DNA from: Bacteroidaceae bacterium
GTDB taxonomy: Bacteria; Bacteroidota; Bacteroidia; Bacteroidales; Bacteroidaceae
Direction of reading: 5' to 3'
Length of the DNA stretch: 64,000 nucleotides
Assembly (NCBI GenBank): GCA_016292045.1
Contig: JAEEZX010000053.1
Coordinates: forward strand, 1-64,000
Part shown: one piece after another, positions 9,005 to 17,060 of the stretch
How positions within the stretch are numbered: position 1 is the first letter of the stretch
How the letters are laid out: every line of letters begins with the position of its first letter
Notes under the pieces: generated by a model
Told to the model about the DNA's origin: nothing
The model's input: only the letters and a program-made list of their open reading frames with translations
The model's database searches: none
Made by a program: the position numbers and the translations under genes

Positions 9005-10540
9005 TTATTTGTTGTCGTGAAAACTGAGCATCACCGTTTCCTTTTCGCGGTCGATTTCGATGAGGTGTTCCAGTTCGTCGAGAGCCTCGTTGCCCTGCAA
9101 CTGCGAGAGCGGACGGGCAGTGTGCTGCGAGTAGAGTTTTTCGAGTGCGGGGCGCAGACGGGCGGCATCTCCGCTCTTCTCGATATCCGACAGGATGCTC
9201 TCCACCTCCGCCTTCGGAGCAAGGAGTCCTGCCATATCAACCCACTCTTCCGATGTGGCGTCTGACTGCCACAGAGCCTCGTAGAGCGAGAGACCCAGTT
9301 TGTAGAGATGCATGCCGCGCTTCACGGCGTGTGCCGAGAGCACGCAACCCTCGTATATCGTGTCGCTCTTGGGGTTCACCTTGTGGAATGTCTCCAGCAA
9401 TTCCAAGCCGCGACGCATCTCGGCGGCTGTGACGGGATTGAGCCAGTCGAAGTGTATCAGGTCGAGACGCTTGTCGTCATCGGGACGCTTGTCGCGCTTC
9501 GGCCATTTCTCCACATCGCGCTTCGTACCAAGAGTGCCGAGATTGGCGCCAGGAGAGACGCGTGTCACACCTTCCTTGCTGATGATATAGGAGAAGGGCA
9601 GGGCAGTGAGGTCGGGATGGCTGTCCAGCTTGCCCATCACCATTGAGAACGAACCGATGCGTGCGGGCCACAGGATGTGCGAACCGCTTGCCGTCTTGCT
9701 GCCGCGCTCCAGTATGCCCCAGTGCACGGGACCGCTCTTGTACATGTGGTTGCTCTGATTCGTTCCCGAACCGGCGTTGAAGAACGAGAACATACCGCCG
9801 ATGAGCAGCGTCGATTTGTGGTGTGTCACGGTGTAGGGGCCTGCAAACACGGCGCATGCCTCGCCGTTCTCGCCCTGACAGTTGGCGAAGAAGACGGAGT
9901 CGGATGCGGAATATCCGTGTCCCAGGATGCTTGCTTCTCCCACGTAGACGCGCTCCACGAGTGCTGCGCTCTCTATCTTGGAGCCACGCTGCATGATGAA
10001 ATGCGAGGCCTGCACGCCGCGTCCCACTTTGGCGGGATTTTCGGCTGTGGAGCGTATCGTGGCATCCTCCACGAGTGCAGCGCCTTCCAAGACGGCTCCC
10101 TCGCCGATTCTCACGTCGCGGATGAGTCTGCAGTCGATGATGCTTGCTCCGCGTGCGATGATCATCGGCTGTCCCTTGAGTGCGGCAGCCTGCTTTTCGG
10201 CAGCTCCGTGCAGGGCGGCAACGAGTGCCTCGCGCTTGCTGTACATCGCTTCAATCCAAGCCTCCTGTGAGGAGAGCGTTTCGTGCAGCAAGATGTCCAT
10301 TCCGCCTGCTTCGTTCAAGACGGAGACGCGGGTGCCGATGCCGTAGCTCGATGTGCCGGTCTGTTCGATGCGGCTGCCCTCGATGCGCACACCTTCTGCT
10401 ATTTCGATATTGCCCGAGAAGCGTACGTCCCAGAAGAGTGAGAGGTCGGCCTTCTCGTCAAAGAGTACGGAGCTCCAGTCGCGGGCACGACAGCCCTGCT
10501 GTTCCAGTTGCTGAATTTCTTGTTGTGATAGAGTCTTCAT
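9005..10540 (-). CDS. DUF4954 family protein (beta-helix, nucleotidyltransferase-like acyl/hexapeptide fold)
   Basis: A 511-residue protein typical of Bacteroidota. The middle is made of short irregular repeats of left-handed beta-helix type (IIARGASIIDCRLIRDV, VLEGAALVEDATIRS, VYVGEASILGHGYSASDSV), and a conserved block follows (SGTNQSNHMYKSGPVHWG). I recognise this as DUF4954, whose function is not established; the fold suggests a sugar-nucleotide or acyl-transfer enzyme. I chose the ATG at 10538-10540 (MKTLSQQEIQQL), not an upstream codon at 10570, because the promoter box at 10568-10575 would overlap the longer form. First gene of the operon with the arabinofuranosidase and coaX. Confidence 0.8.
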   Translation of the reverse strand: MKTLSQQEIQQLEQQGCRARDWSSVLFDEKADLSLFWDVRFSGNIEIAEGVRIEGSRIEQTGTSSYGIGTRVSVLNEAGGMDILLHETLSSQEAWIEAMYSKREALVAALHGAAEKQAAALKGQPMIIARGASIIDCRLIRDVRIGEGAVLEGAALVEDATIRSTAENPAKVGRGVQASHFIMQRGSKIESAALVERVYVGEASILGHGYSASDSVFFANCQGENGEACAVFAGPYTVTHHKSTLLIGGMFSFFNAGSGTNQSNHMYKSGPVHWGILERGSKTASGSHILWPARIGSFSMVMGKLDSHPDLTALPFSYIISKEGVTRVSPGANLGTLGTKRDVEKWPKRDKRPDDDKRLDLIHFDWLNPVTAAEMRRGLELLETFHKVNPKSDTIYEGCVLSAHAVKRGMHLYKLGLSLYEALWQSDATSEEWVDMAGLLAPKAEVESILSDIEKSGDAARLRPALEKLYSQHTARPLSQLQGNEALDELEHLIEIDREKETVMLSFHDNK

Positions 10541-10567
10541 TGTAAATAAAATAAAATGATTTGAGTA

Positions 10568-10575
10568 CAAAAATA
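10568..10575 (-). promoter_or_regulatory. -7 promoter box of the DUF4954-GH51-coaX operon
   Basis: Minus strand reads TATTTTTG (TAnnTTTG), 28 bp upstream of the ATG. The palindrome at 10576-10597 abuts it on the upstream side. Confidence 0.6.
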
Positions 10576-10597
10576 CGCATTTTTGCGCAAAAATGCG
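10576..10597. promoter_or_regulatory. Perfect 22-bp palindrome between divergent promoters (operator candidate)
   Basis: CGCATTTTTGC is followed directly by its exact reverse complement. It lies just upstream of the DUF4954 -7 box, over its -33 region, and about 45 bp upstream of the porin -7 box. This is a good position for a dimeric repressor of the minus-strand promoter or for a regulator of both. The regulator is not identified. Confidence 0.55.
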
Positions 10598-10639
10598 AAA
10601 ATATTGCGGACACGAGCGACATTATATAATGTTTTTTAG

Positions 10640-10647
10640 TATTTTTG
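10640..10647 (+). promoter_or_regulatory. -7 promoter box of the porin gene
   Basis: TATTTTTG (TAnnTTTG), 18 bp before the porin ATG. Confidence 0.55.
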
Positions 10648-10665
10648 TGACAAAATCGTAATAAC

Positions 10666-11820
10666 ATGAAACACTTAATGACACTTATCTTCCTCTCTTT
10701 CGCACTCTTCGCGTCTGCAGAAGATGAGGCTTTTGTACAGGGCGACGGATGGAGTCTGCAGGGAGCTATTACCAAGGCTGTAAACGGTACGGATTCTGTG
10801 AAGAGATGGAAGCGCGCCGAGTGGGTGACGATGCCCAAGTTCGGCGGTTACATTGTCGGTTCCTACAAGTATGACAGCGAGAACGACGAAAGCAACGAGG
10901 GATTCGGGCTTCGTTTCGCACGCTTCTATGTAGACGGCACCGTTCTGCGAGATTTCAACTATCGTGTGCAGGTGGATTTCGCCGGTTCGCCGCGTGTGAT
11001 AGATGCGTATCTGGAGTGGGCGCGATATAAGTTTGTAACAGTGAGGGGCGGTGAGTTCAAGCGTTGTTTCACCTTCGAGAATCCCATGAATCCGTGGGAC
11101 ATCTGTTTCGGCGACTATTCCCAGCTCACGAAGAAATTCGCGGGTTTCGGCGACCGCGTGGGAGAAGCCTCGATGGGAGGCCGCGATATCGGCGTTCAGG
11201 TGGCCGGCGACGTGTTCAAGTCGAAGAAGGACGGCCATTACCAATTCCACTATCAGGTGGGAATGTACAACGGTCAGGGTATCAATCAGCGCGACCTCGA
11301 CCGCAAGAAAGACTGGATCGGCACCATTCAATACTCGCCCGTGAAGAATCTCTACATCGGTCTCTTCGGCTGGTGGGGCGACTATGTGATGAAGGATGCT
11401 GCCGGTGTGTCTCGCAGTGTAGACCGCCAACGCTGGGCCGCCGGTGTGAAATACGAGGGCACGAACTATCAGGCCGGCGACTTCTGGGGCCGCGTTTCCT
11501 TCCGTGCCGAGTATGCGCAGAGTTTCGGCTATAAGTTCTTGCCCAACGGACAGATTAATGTTGCTGCTGGAGACAAGGCGGATGCGTGGTATGTGATGAT
11601 GGGTATGCCTCTGTGGCGTTGGATAAAGGGCAGTCTGAAGTGGGACGTCTATCGCGACGATGCTTCATGGGATACGATGCACTCAATCTACAGTGCCGGT
11701 CTTATGTTGCAGCCTCACAAGAATCTTATGCTCCAGCTTCAGTACAATTATCATCACGACAAAGTTGCTGTTGCCAAAGACTATCACCAGTTTTGGACGC
11801 AGCTCTACGTGAGATTCTGA
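10666..11820 (+). CDS. OprP/OprO-type outer-membrane porin
   Basis: A 384-residue protein with a signal peptide (MKHLMTLIFLSFALFASA) and a beta-barrel composition, alternating aromatic and polar residues and ending with a C-terminal aromatic (FWTQLYVRF), as required for BAM-dependent insertion. The segments FARFYVDGTVLRDFNYRVQV and GGEFKRCFTFENP match the phosphate-selective porin O/P family (PF07396). The family conducts phosphate or pyrophosphate in Pseudomonas, but substrate cannot be assigned here because no pst or pho gene is adjacent. It is transcribed alone and abuts the convergent gene with no gap. Confidence 0.85.
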   Translation: MKHLMTLIFLSFALFASAEDEAFVQGDGWSLQGAITKAVNGTDSVKRWKRAEWVTMPKFGGYIVGSYKYDSENDESNEGFGLRFARFYVDGTVLRDFNYRVQVDFAGSPRVIDAYLEWARYKFVTVRGGEFKRCFTFENPMNPWDICFGDYSQLTKKFAGFGDRVGEASMGGRDIGVQVAGDVFKSKKDGHYQFHYQVGMYNGQGINQRDLDRKKDWIGTIQYSPVKNLYIGLFGWWGDYVMKDAAGVSRSVDRQRWAAGVKYEGTNYQAGDFWGRVSFRAEYAQSFGYKFLPNGQINVAAGDKADAWYVMMGMPLWRWIKGSLKWDVYRDDASWDTMHSIYSAGLMLQPHKNLMLQLQYNYHHDKVAVAKDYHQFWTQLYVRF

Positions 11821-12315
11821 TTACTTCAGTCTTGAGTTAAGAAGTTTGCAGAGTTCTTCCGGTTTCATCGGGAGGACGTAGGCGGATAGGGATTCTTGTG
11901 TGTTTGAGAGTCTCACATTCAGCTTTCGTACAAACCGTCCGATAATGCTTGCCTCCTTCATCTTTTTCCTCCCGGCACCTTTTTTATAATGGATTCCAAT
12001 CAGTTTCAAGGCTCTCTGGTATTGGAATGAATCAATGTCTTCCAGCAGATATTCCTTTGTCGTGAGACTTCTTGCGATGACGCTCTTGTCGGTAATGGTC
12101 AGATACGGGTTCCCAAACAGAAATTCTTTAACGGCAAGATACAGCAGCATCAAACCGCCCAAACCGAAAAACAGCACGCCGAGCCAACCCATAAAGATAT
12201 CGAGATTGTTTCTCGGATGACCAATCACATACCAGCCACCTTCTGCAAAGAGGAAGCATCCGATGATGTAGATGGCCATTTTCCAAACGGAATGATATAC
12301 CTTTATTTCGTTCAT
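11821..12315 (-). CDS. STM3941-like small membrane protein
   Basis: A 164-residue protein with two membrane segments near the N-terminus (IYIIGCFLFAEGGWYVI and LGVLFFGLGGLMLLYLAVK) and a C-terminal cytoplasmic PH-like region with YLTITDKSVIARS and EYLLEDIDSFQ. This resembles the STM3941 family of uncharacterised membrane proteins. It begins 5 bp after the lpxB stop and is probably co-transcribed. No function is known to me. Confidence 0.6.
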   Translation of the reverse strand: MNEIKVYHSVWKMAIYIIGCFLFAEGGWYVIGHPRNNLDIFMGWLGVLFFGLGGLMLLYLAVKEFLFGNPYLTITDKSVIARSLTTKEYLLEDIDSFQYQRALKLIGIHYKKGAGRKKMKEASIIGRFVRKLNVRLSNTQESLSAYVLPMKPEELCKLLNSRLK

Positions 12316-12320
12316 TTTAT

Positions 12321-13475
12321 TTATCCCCTATTTGTTCTGTTTTTGTTCCGGGAAGCATCGCGATGATGCCGTGAGAGTGCGGCCAACCGGTTTATGATAA
12401 GGTCAGCTGTGTGAGCGGGAGCGCCGGGAGTGCCGAGACGCTGGCGCATCTCGTCGTAGCCGCGCAGCATCTTTTCGCGACGCAAACCGCCTGGAAGAAT
12501 GGCGAGGAGCTGCTCTCGGGCGGCCTCCGATGTCATATCCGGACCCACGAGTTCTGTCACCACTTCGCGCTCCGCAACGAGGTTCACCAGCGAGATGAAA
12601 GGCACCTTGAGGAAAAGGCGGCGCAGGAGTCGCAGAGCCCAACCGCCGCGAACGTAGTAGCAGACGACTTGCGGCACTCGGAAAAGAGCCGTCTCGAGCG
12701 TGGCCGTTCCGCTGGTGACGAGTGCTGCGCCGGCGCGATGCAGCAGCGAGAAACTGGGTTCGGTGGACACCTGAGCTCCATAACGTGCGGCCTCCGCGAA
12801 GAGTTCTTCCGGCAGATGGGGAGCTCGCGAGACGACGACGTCGTAGCCGCTAACTTTAGAAACGGCGACAAGCATGCGGGGCAGATTGGATGCTATCTCG
12901 GCTTTGCGCGAGCCGGGCATGATAAGTATCGTCGGAGGAGCGGCGGGAGCAGAGTGTGTGGAGAGATAGTGCTCCACTTCGTCGAGACTCGGATTTCCTA
13001 CATAATCAACCTCATAGGAGTGTTTCTTGAAGAACGAAACTTCGAAGGGAAGTATGCAGAAAAGGCGGTCGACGTACTGCTTGATGAGATGGATGCGCCC
13101 TTCCTTCCAAGCCCAAATCTTGGGGGAAATGTAGTAGAAAACGGGTATGGAGGTGTGGGTTTTCACCCATTGTGCCATCTTGAGATTGAAGCCCGGATAG
13201 TCCACCAGAATGAGGCAGTCGGGTCTCCACGCGGCGATGTCTTCCCGGCAGGAGCGCATCCCGTTGAGAATGGTGCCAAGATGAAGGACGACTTGCACGA
13301 AACCCATGTAGGCGAGCGTCTCGTAGTGGCGCACGAGAGTGCCTCCGACGCTCTTCATTCGGTCGCCGCCGTAGTAGCGGAACTCAGCTTCCGGATCCCT
13401 TTCTTGAAGAGCTTTCATGAGGTGGGAAGCGTGAAGGTCTCCACTGGCTTCGCCTGCGATGAGGTAGTATTTCAT
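12321..13475 (-). CDS. lpxB: Lipid-A-disaccharide synthase
   Basis: A 384-residue GT19 glycosyltransferase that joins UDP-2,3-diacylglucosamine and lipid X in lipid A synthesis at the inner membrane. Recognised by MKYYLIAGEASGDLHASHL at the N-terminus, YISPKIWAWKEGRI, LIMPGSRKAEI and the C-terminal TSGTATLETALF. Length is normal. The promoter box at 13502-13509 lies 27 bp upstream. The STM3941-like gene follows. Confidence 0.95.
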   Translation of the reverse strand: MKYYLIAGEASGDLHASHLMKALQERDPEAEFRYYGGDRMKSVGGTLVRHYETLAYMGFVQVVLHLGTILNGMRSCREDIAAWRPDCLILVDYPGFNLKMAQWVKTHTSIPVFYYISPKIWAWKEGRIHLIKQYVDRLFCILPFEVSFFKKHSYEVDYVGNPSLDEVEHYLSTHSAPAAPPTILIMPGSRKAEIASNLPRMLVAVSKVSGYDVVVSRAPHLPEELFAEAARYGAQVSTEPSFSLLHRAGAALVTSGTATLETALFRVPQVVCYYVRGGWALRLLRRLFLKVPFISLVNLVAEREVVTELVGPDMTSEAAREQLLAILPGGLRREKMLRGYDEMRQRLGTPGAPAHTADLIINRLAALSRHHRDASRNKNRTNRG

Positions 13476-13501
13476 CTGCTAAAGAGTATGTGATTTCTGT
13501 G

Positions 13502-13509
13502 CAAAAGTA
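13502..13509 (-). promoter_or_regulatory. -7 promoter box of lpxB
   Basis: Minus strand reads TACTTTTG (TAnnTTTG). Confidence 0.6.
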
Positions 13510-13573
13510 GCAAAAAATACTTAAAAAGCGAAGAAATAGGGCATCTTCAATCAACAATATTCAATAAAATTCG

Positions 13574-13581
13574 TATCTTTG
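13574..13581 (+). promoter_or_regulatory. -7 promoter box of parA
   Basis: TATCTTTG (TAnnTTTG), giving a leader of about 50 nt that contains the inverted repeat at 13590-13607. Confidence 0.65.
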
Positions 13582-13589
13582 TCGCATAA

Positions 13590-13607
13590 AATGTTTTTTA
13601 AAACATT
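13590..13607. promoter_or_regulatory. 18-bp inverted repeat in the parA leader
   Basis: AATGTTTT and AAAACATT separated by TT, both arms perfect. It lies at about +4 to +21 relative to the predicted start of transcription. This fits an operator, possibly for autoregulation by ParA or ParB; it does not match the usual parS core. Confidence 0.45.
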
Positions 13608-13637
13608 CGTAACAGATAAAGAAAATCATTATACCCT

Positions 13638-14402
13638 ATGGGAAAAATTATAGCAGTGGCAAATCAGAAGGGTGGTGTAGGAAAAACCACTACTTCTATG
13701 AATTTGGCAGCCTCGCTGGCAGCTCTTGAGAAGAAGGTGCTCCTCGTGGATGCCGATCCTCAGGCGAATGCTTCCAGCGGTCTGGGTGTTGATTCCTCCC
13801 AGTTGGACTGTAGTATCTACGAAGCACTTATCGGGAAGGTCGATGTGCGGGAAGCTGTGTATGCGACGGACTTTGAGAACCTTGACATATTGCCCAGTCA
13901 CATCAATCTGGTGGGAGCAGAGATAGAGCTGCTCAACAAGCAGCAGCGCGAACGCGTGATGGCCAAGATGTTTGCGGAGATTCGTAACGACTACGATTTC
14001 ATCATCATCGACTGCTGCCCGTCGTTGGGCATCATCACGGTGAACGCTCTCACTGCCGCAGACAGCGTCATTATCCCCGTGCAGTGTGAATACTTCGCAT
14101 TGGAGGGCATCAGCAAACTGCTCAACACAATACGTCTGGTGAAGAGCCATCTTAATCCATCGTTGATGATAGAGGGTTTCCTTCTCACGATGTACGACGG
14201 CCGTCTGCGTCTTGCCAACCAGATATATGCGGAGGTGAAGAAGCACTTCAACGACCTGGTGTTCGACACCGTCATACAGCGCAACGTGCGCCTGGCAGAA
14301 TCGCCCAGTCACGGATTGCCCGTCATCCAGTACGATGCAGACTCCATGGGCAGTAAGAACCACCTTGAACTGGCAGAAGAAATCATCAGAAAAGCCTCTT
14401 GA
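13638..14402 (+). CDS. parA: ParA/Soj chromosome-partitioning ATPase
   Basis: A 254-residue deviant-Walker-A ATPase. KGGVGKTTTS (residues 11-20) is the deviant P-loop, LLVDADPQANASSGLG the Walker A' region, and FIIIDCCPSLGIIT the Walker B region. Together with ParB it segregates the replication origin region. Followed directly by parB. Confidence 0.96.
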   Translation: MGKIIAVANQKGGVGKTTTSMNLAASLAALEKKVLLVDADPQANASSGLGVDSSQLDCSIYEALIGKVDVREAVYATDFENLDILPSHINLVGAEIELLNKQQRERVMAKMFAEIRNDYDFIIIDCCPSLGIITVNALTAADSVIIPVQCEYFALEGISKLLNTIRLVKSHLNPSLMIEGFLLTMYDGRLRLANQIYAEVKKHFNDLVFDTVIQRNVRLAESPSHGLPVIQYDADSMGSKNHLELAEEIIRKAS

Positions 14403-14404
14403 AT

Positions 14405-15304
14405 ATGGCAATTAAGAAAAGATACAACTCACTGGGACGAGGCCTCGATGCGCTGATAGGCACGGAGCCTGTCATCACAGCCGGAAGCGGCAGCATCAGC
14501 GAGGTGCCCGTCGACTTGGTGAAACCCAATCCCGACCAGCCGCGTCACGATTTCGATGAGGCAGCGCTTGGGGAACTTGCGGCGAGCATAGCGGAAATCG
14601 GTATCGTCCAGCCCATTACCGTACGTGACATGGGCGACGGCACCTACATTCTCATTGCCGGCGAGCGTCGTTGGCGTGCATCGCAGATGGCGGGTCTTGC
14701 AACCGTTCCTGCTTACATACGTACCGTAGATGACGAGCAGATGATGGAGATGGCGCTCATCGAGAATATACAGCGCGAGGACCTCAATGCTCTGGAAATA
14801 GCGCTGGCCTATCAGAATCTTATGGAGCGCTACGAGATGACGCAGGAGCGTCTGTCTGCCCGTGTGGGCAAGAACCGTGCCTCGATAGCCAATTATCTGC
14901 GTCTGCTCAAACTGCCGGCAGCCATACAGATGGCGCTCAAGAACCGCGAGATAGACATGGGTCATGCACGTGCCATCCTCAGCGTGGGCGATCCCAAGAT
15001 GCAGCTCAAGCTCTACGAAGCCATCATCAAGGAGGGCGGAATGAGTGTGCGCCGTGTGGAGGAGCTGGCAAAGGAACTGGCGCAGGGCGGCTCCATCAAG
15101 GTGGCGCAGGCTCGAATCCAAGGCCGGCAGACGCAGAAGAGCCTGGAGGAATACGAAGTGCTCAAGCACACCCTCTCCCGCTATTTCGGCGTGAAGGTGC
15201 AGCTCACATGCGGCGAGACGGGCAAGGGAAAGATTGTGATTCCTTTCTCCAACGAGTCGGAGATGGAACATATTATGGAAACGCTTGACCGCATAAAGGA
15301 TTGA
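14405..15304 (+). CDS. parB: ParB/Spo0J chromosome-partitioning protein
   Basis: A 299-residue CTP-dependent DNA clamp. The N-terminus (MAIKKRYNSLGRGLDALIG) is the conserved ParA-contacting segment; GERRWRASQMAGL is the CTPase box, ALIENIQREDLNALEIA the second signature, and LSARVGKNRASIANYLRLL the helix-turn-helix. I chose the ATG at 14405; an upstream TTG at 14399 would add two residues. The stop overlaps the next gene (TTGA). Confidence 0.95.
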   Translation: MAIKKRYNSLGRGLDALIGTEPVITAGSGSISEVPVDLVKPNPDQPRHDFDEAALGELAASIAEIGIVQPITVRDMGDGTYILIAGERRWRASQMAGLATVPAYIRTVDDEQMMEMALIENIQREDLNALEIALAYQNLMERYEMTQERLSARVGKNRASIANYLRLLKLPAAIQMALKNREIDMGHARAILSVGDPKMQLKLYEAIIKEGGMSVRRVEELAKELAQGGSIKVAQARIQGRQTQKSLEEYEVLKHTLSRYFGVKVQLTCGETGKGKIVIPFSNESEMEHIMETLDRIKD

Positions 15305-16077
15305 GACACATTCTGGCCTTTCTCTTCGTTGTGGCGGCTCTTGGCGTGAGAGCGCAGGTGATACTTGGCGACTCCGTCGGTAAGGAGGAGCTTTATATCA
15401 ACACCGTGGATATGGATTCCATCAAAGCTGTGGCTGCGGACTCCATCGGCAGCGGGGTGCTCTACGTCGACACTATGGCGGTGGACACGGCGGCAATCCG
15501 TGCTGTGAGAGACAGCCTGATGAAGGTGCCTCTGGTTGTGCAGGACGAGAGGGAGCTTTACGACAAGAAGGCGTTCTGGAAGCCGGATCCCATCAGGGCG
15601 ATGTGGCTGGGAATGGTGGTGCCGGGACTCGGACAGATATACAACCGCAAATACTGGAAGTTGCCCATTATCTATGGCGGATTTCTAGGGTGTATCTACG
15701 CCTTGACGTGGAATGCGCAGATGCTGGCGGACTACAATCAGGCGTATCTCGACATCATGGACTCCGACCCCCAGACAAAGAGCTATGAGAAGATGCTGCC
15801 TATCGGATACGACATCACGGGCAAGGAGGCGCGTTTCCAGGAGATATTCAGGAACAGGAAAAACACCTACAGGCGTTATCGTGACCTCTCCATCTTTGTG
15901 ATGCTGGCGATATATGCGCTCAGTGTGGTGGATGCCTATATTGATGCAGAGCTTTCCACATTCGACATATCGCGCGACCTGTCGCTGCGTATCGTTCCCA
16001 CATCGATAGAGCACAAGGGAATGGAGGGTAAACGTATAGATACAAGTCCGGCGCTTGGGTGCCAAATAATATTTTGA
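15301..16077 (+). CDS. DUF5683 membrane protein
   Basis: A 258-residue protein with a signal sequence (MRHILAFLFVVAALGVRAQ), a ~80-residue periplasmic segment, then the conserved block WLGMVVPGLGQIYNRKYWK and two or three hydrophobic segments (LPIIYGGFLGCIYALTW, LSIFVMLAIYALSVVDAYID). This is DUF5683, found after parB in many Bacteroidota; function unknown. The TTG start overlaps the parB stop. Confidence 0.75.
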   Translation: MRHILAFLFVVAALGVRAQVILGDSVGKEELYINTVDMDSIKAVAADSIGSGVLYVDTMAVDTAAIRAVRDSLMKVPLVVQDERELYDKKAFWKPDPIRAMWLGMVVPGLGQIYNRKYWKLPIIYGGFLGCIYALTWNAQMLADYNQAYLDIMDSDPQTKSYEKMLPIGYDITGKEARFQEIFRNRKNTYRRYRDLSIFVMLAIYALSVVDAYIDAELSTFDISRDLSLRIVPTSIEHKGMEGKRIDTSPALGCQIIF

Positions 16078-16085
16078 TATAAGAC

Positions 16086-17060
16086 ATGAAGAACATCTGG
16101 ATCGTACTAACCTTGTATTGTTTCGCAACATTCACAATTGCAGCGCAGCCTGATGTGGTGAAGCAGCGTCTGTCCCGACTGCCGGACGTCATAGAGATGC
16201 CCTATAATGAGGCTGTGCAGAAGTGCATCGACAGTTACACGGCAGATGCCAACAAGAGGAACGACGTGGGTTTGATGCTCGGCAGGATGAATTTCTACGT
16301 TGCAGCCTTCGAGGAAGCTTTGGAGGCGGAGGGTCTTCCCTTGGAACTGCGCTATCTGCCCATGGTGGAGAGCCGGCTGAAGATGGACGCGGTGAGCAAG
16401 GACGGTGCTACGGGTCTGTGGCAGTTCGGCATCACCACAGCCAAGGAGCAGGGGCTTGAGGTGACAAGTCTGGTGGACGAGAGATGCGACATACAGAAGT
16501 CGTCGAAGGCGGCAGCACATCTGCTGAAGGAACTTTATGCTACGCTGGGCGACTGGGAACTCGCCATTGCGGCCTTCAAGGGTGGACTGCCGACTGTGAA
16601 CAAGGCGCTGCAGCGCAGCGGAGGGGTGAAGGACTTCTGGAAGGCGTATAACTACCTGCCGGCGGAGGTGCGCAGCTGTGTGCCGCAGTTCATTGCCGCC
16701 AACTACATCATAACATACTACTGTGAGCACGGAATCACACCCGTCACGTTGCCGCTTCCCTCGCAGTCGGATACGGTGACGGTGCATCATAAGCTGGCGC
16801 TTGGTCAGGTGGCTGCCGTGTGTGACATTCCGCTCGACACACTCAAGGTGCTCAACCCGCAATACAGAGTCGGGATTGTGCCCGAAGGCTACAGCCTGCG
16901 ACTTCCTCTTGAAAAGGTGAATGTCTTCATCGGACGGGAGGACGACGTGCATACATATGAGGCAGATAAATGGCTCACGACGCGTACGGAGGTGTCGGTA
17001 CCGAAAACGTCAACCAAGCCCGCCGCGCGCAGGACAACAAAAAGGAGGAGACGCAGATGA
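16086..17060 (+). CDS. MltD-like lytic transglycosylase with LysM-like C-terminus
   Basis: A 324-residue secreted murein hydrolase. After a signal peptide (MKNIWIVLTLYCFATFTIAA) comes an SLT domain with the catalytic Glu in LPMVESRLKM (about residue 98) and the family block GATGLWQFGITTAKEQGL. A LysM-like segment follows (VHHKLALGQVAAVCDI onward) and the protein ends in a short Arg/Lys-rich tail. The usual AYNxG motif of the family reads AFKGGLPTV here, an unusual change near the active site. Preceded by DUF5683, and its stop overlaps the RSH gene start (ATGA). Confidence 0.88.
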   Translation: MKNIWIVLTLYCFATFTIAAQPDVVKQRLSRLPDVIEMPYNEAVQKCIDSYTADANKRNDVGLMLGRMNFYVAAFEEALEAEGLPLELRYLPMVESRLKMDAVSKDGATGLWQFGITTAKEQGLEVTSLVDERCDIQKSSKAAAHLLKELYATLGDWELAIAAFKGGLPTVNKALQRSGGVKDFWKAYNYLPAEVRSCVPQFIAANYIITYYCEHGITPVTLPLPSQSDTVTVHHKLALGQVAAVCDIPLDTLKVLNPQYRVGIVPEGYSLRLPLEKVNVFIGREDDVHTYEADKWLTTRTEVSVPKTSTKPAARRTTKRRRRR

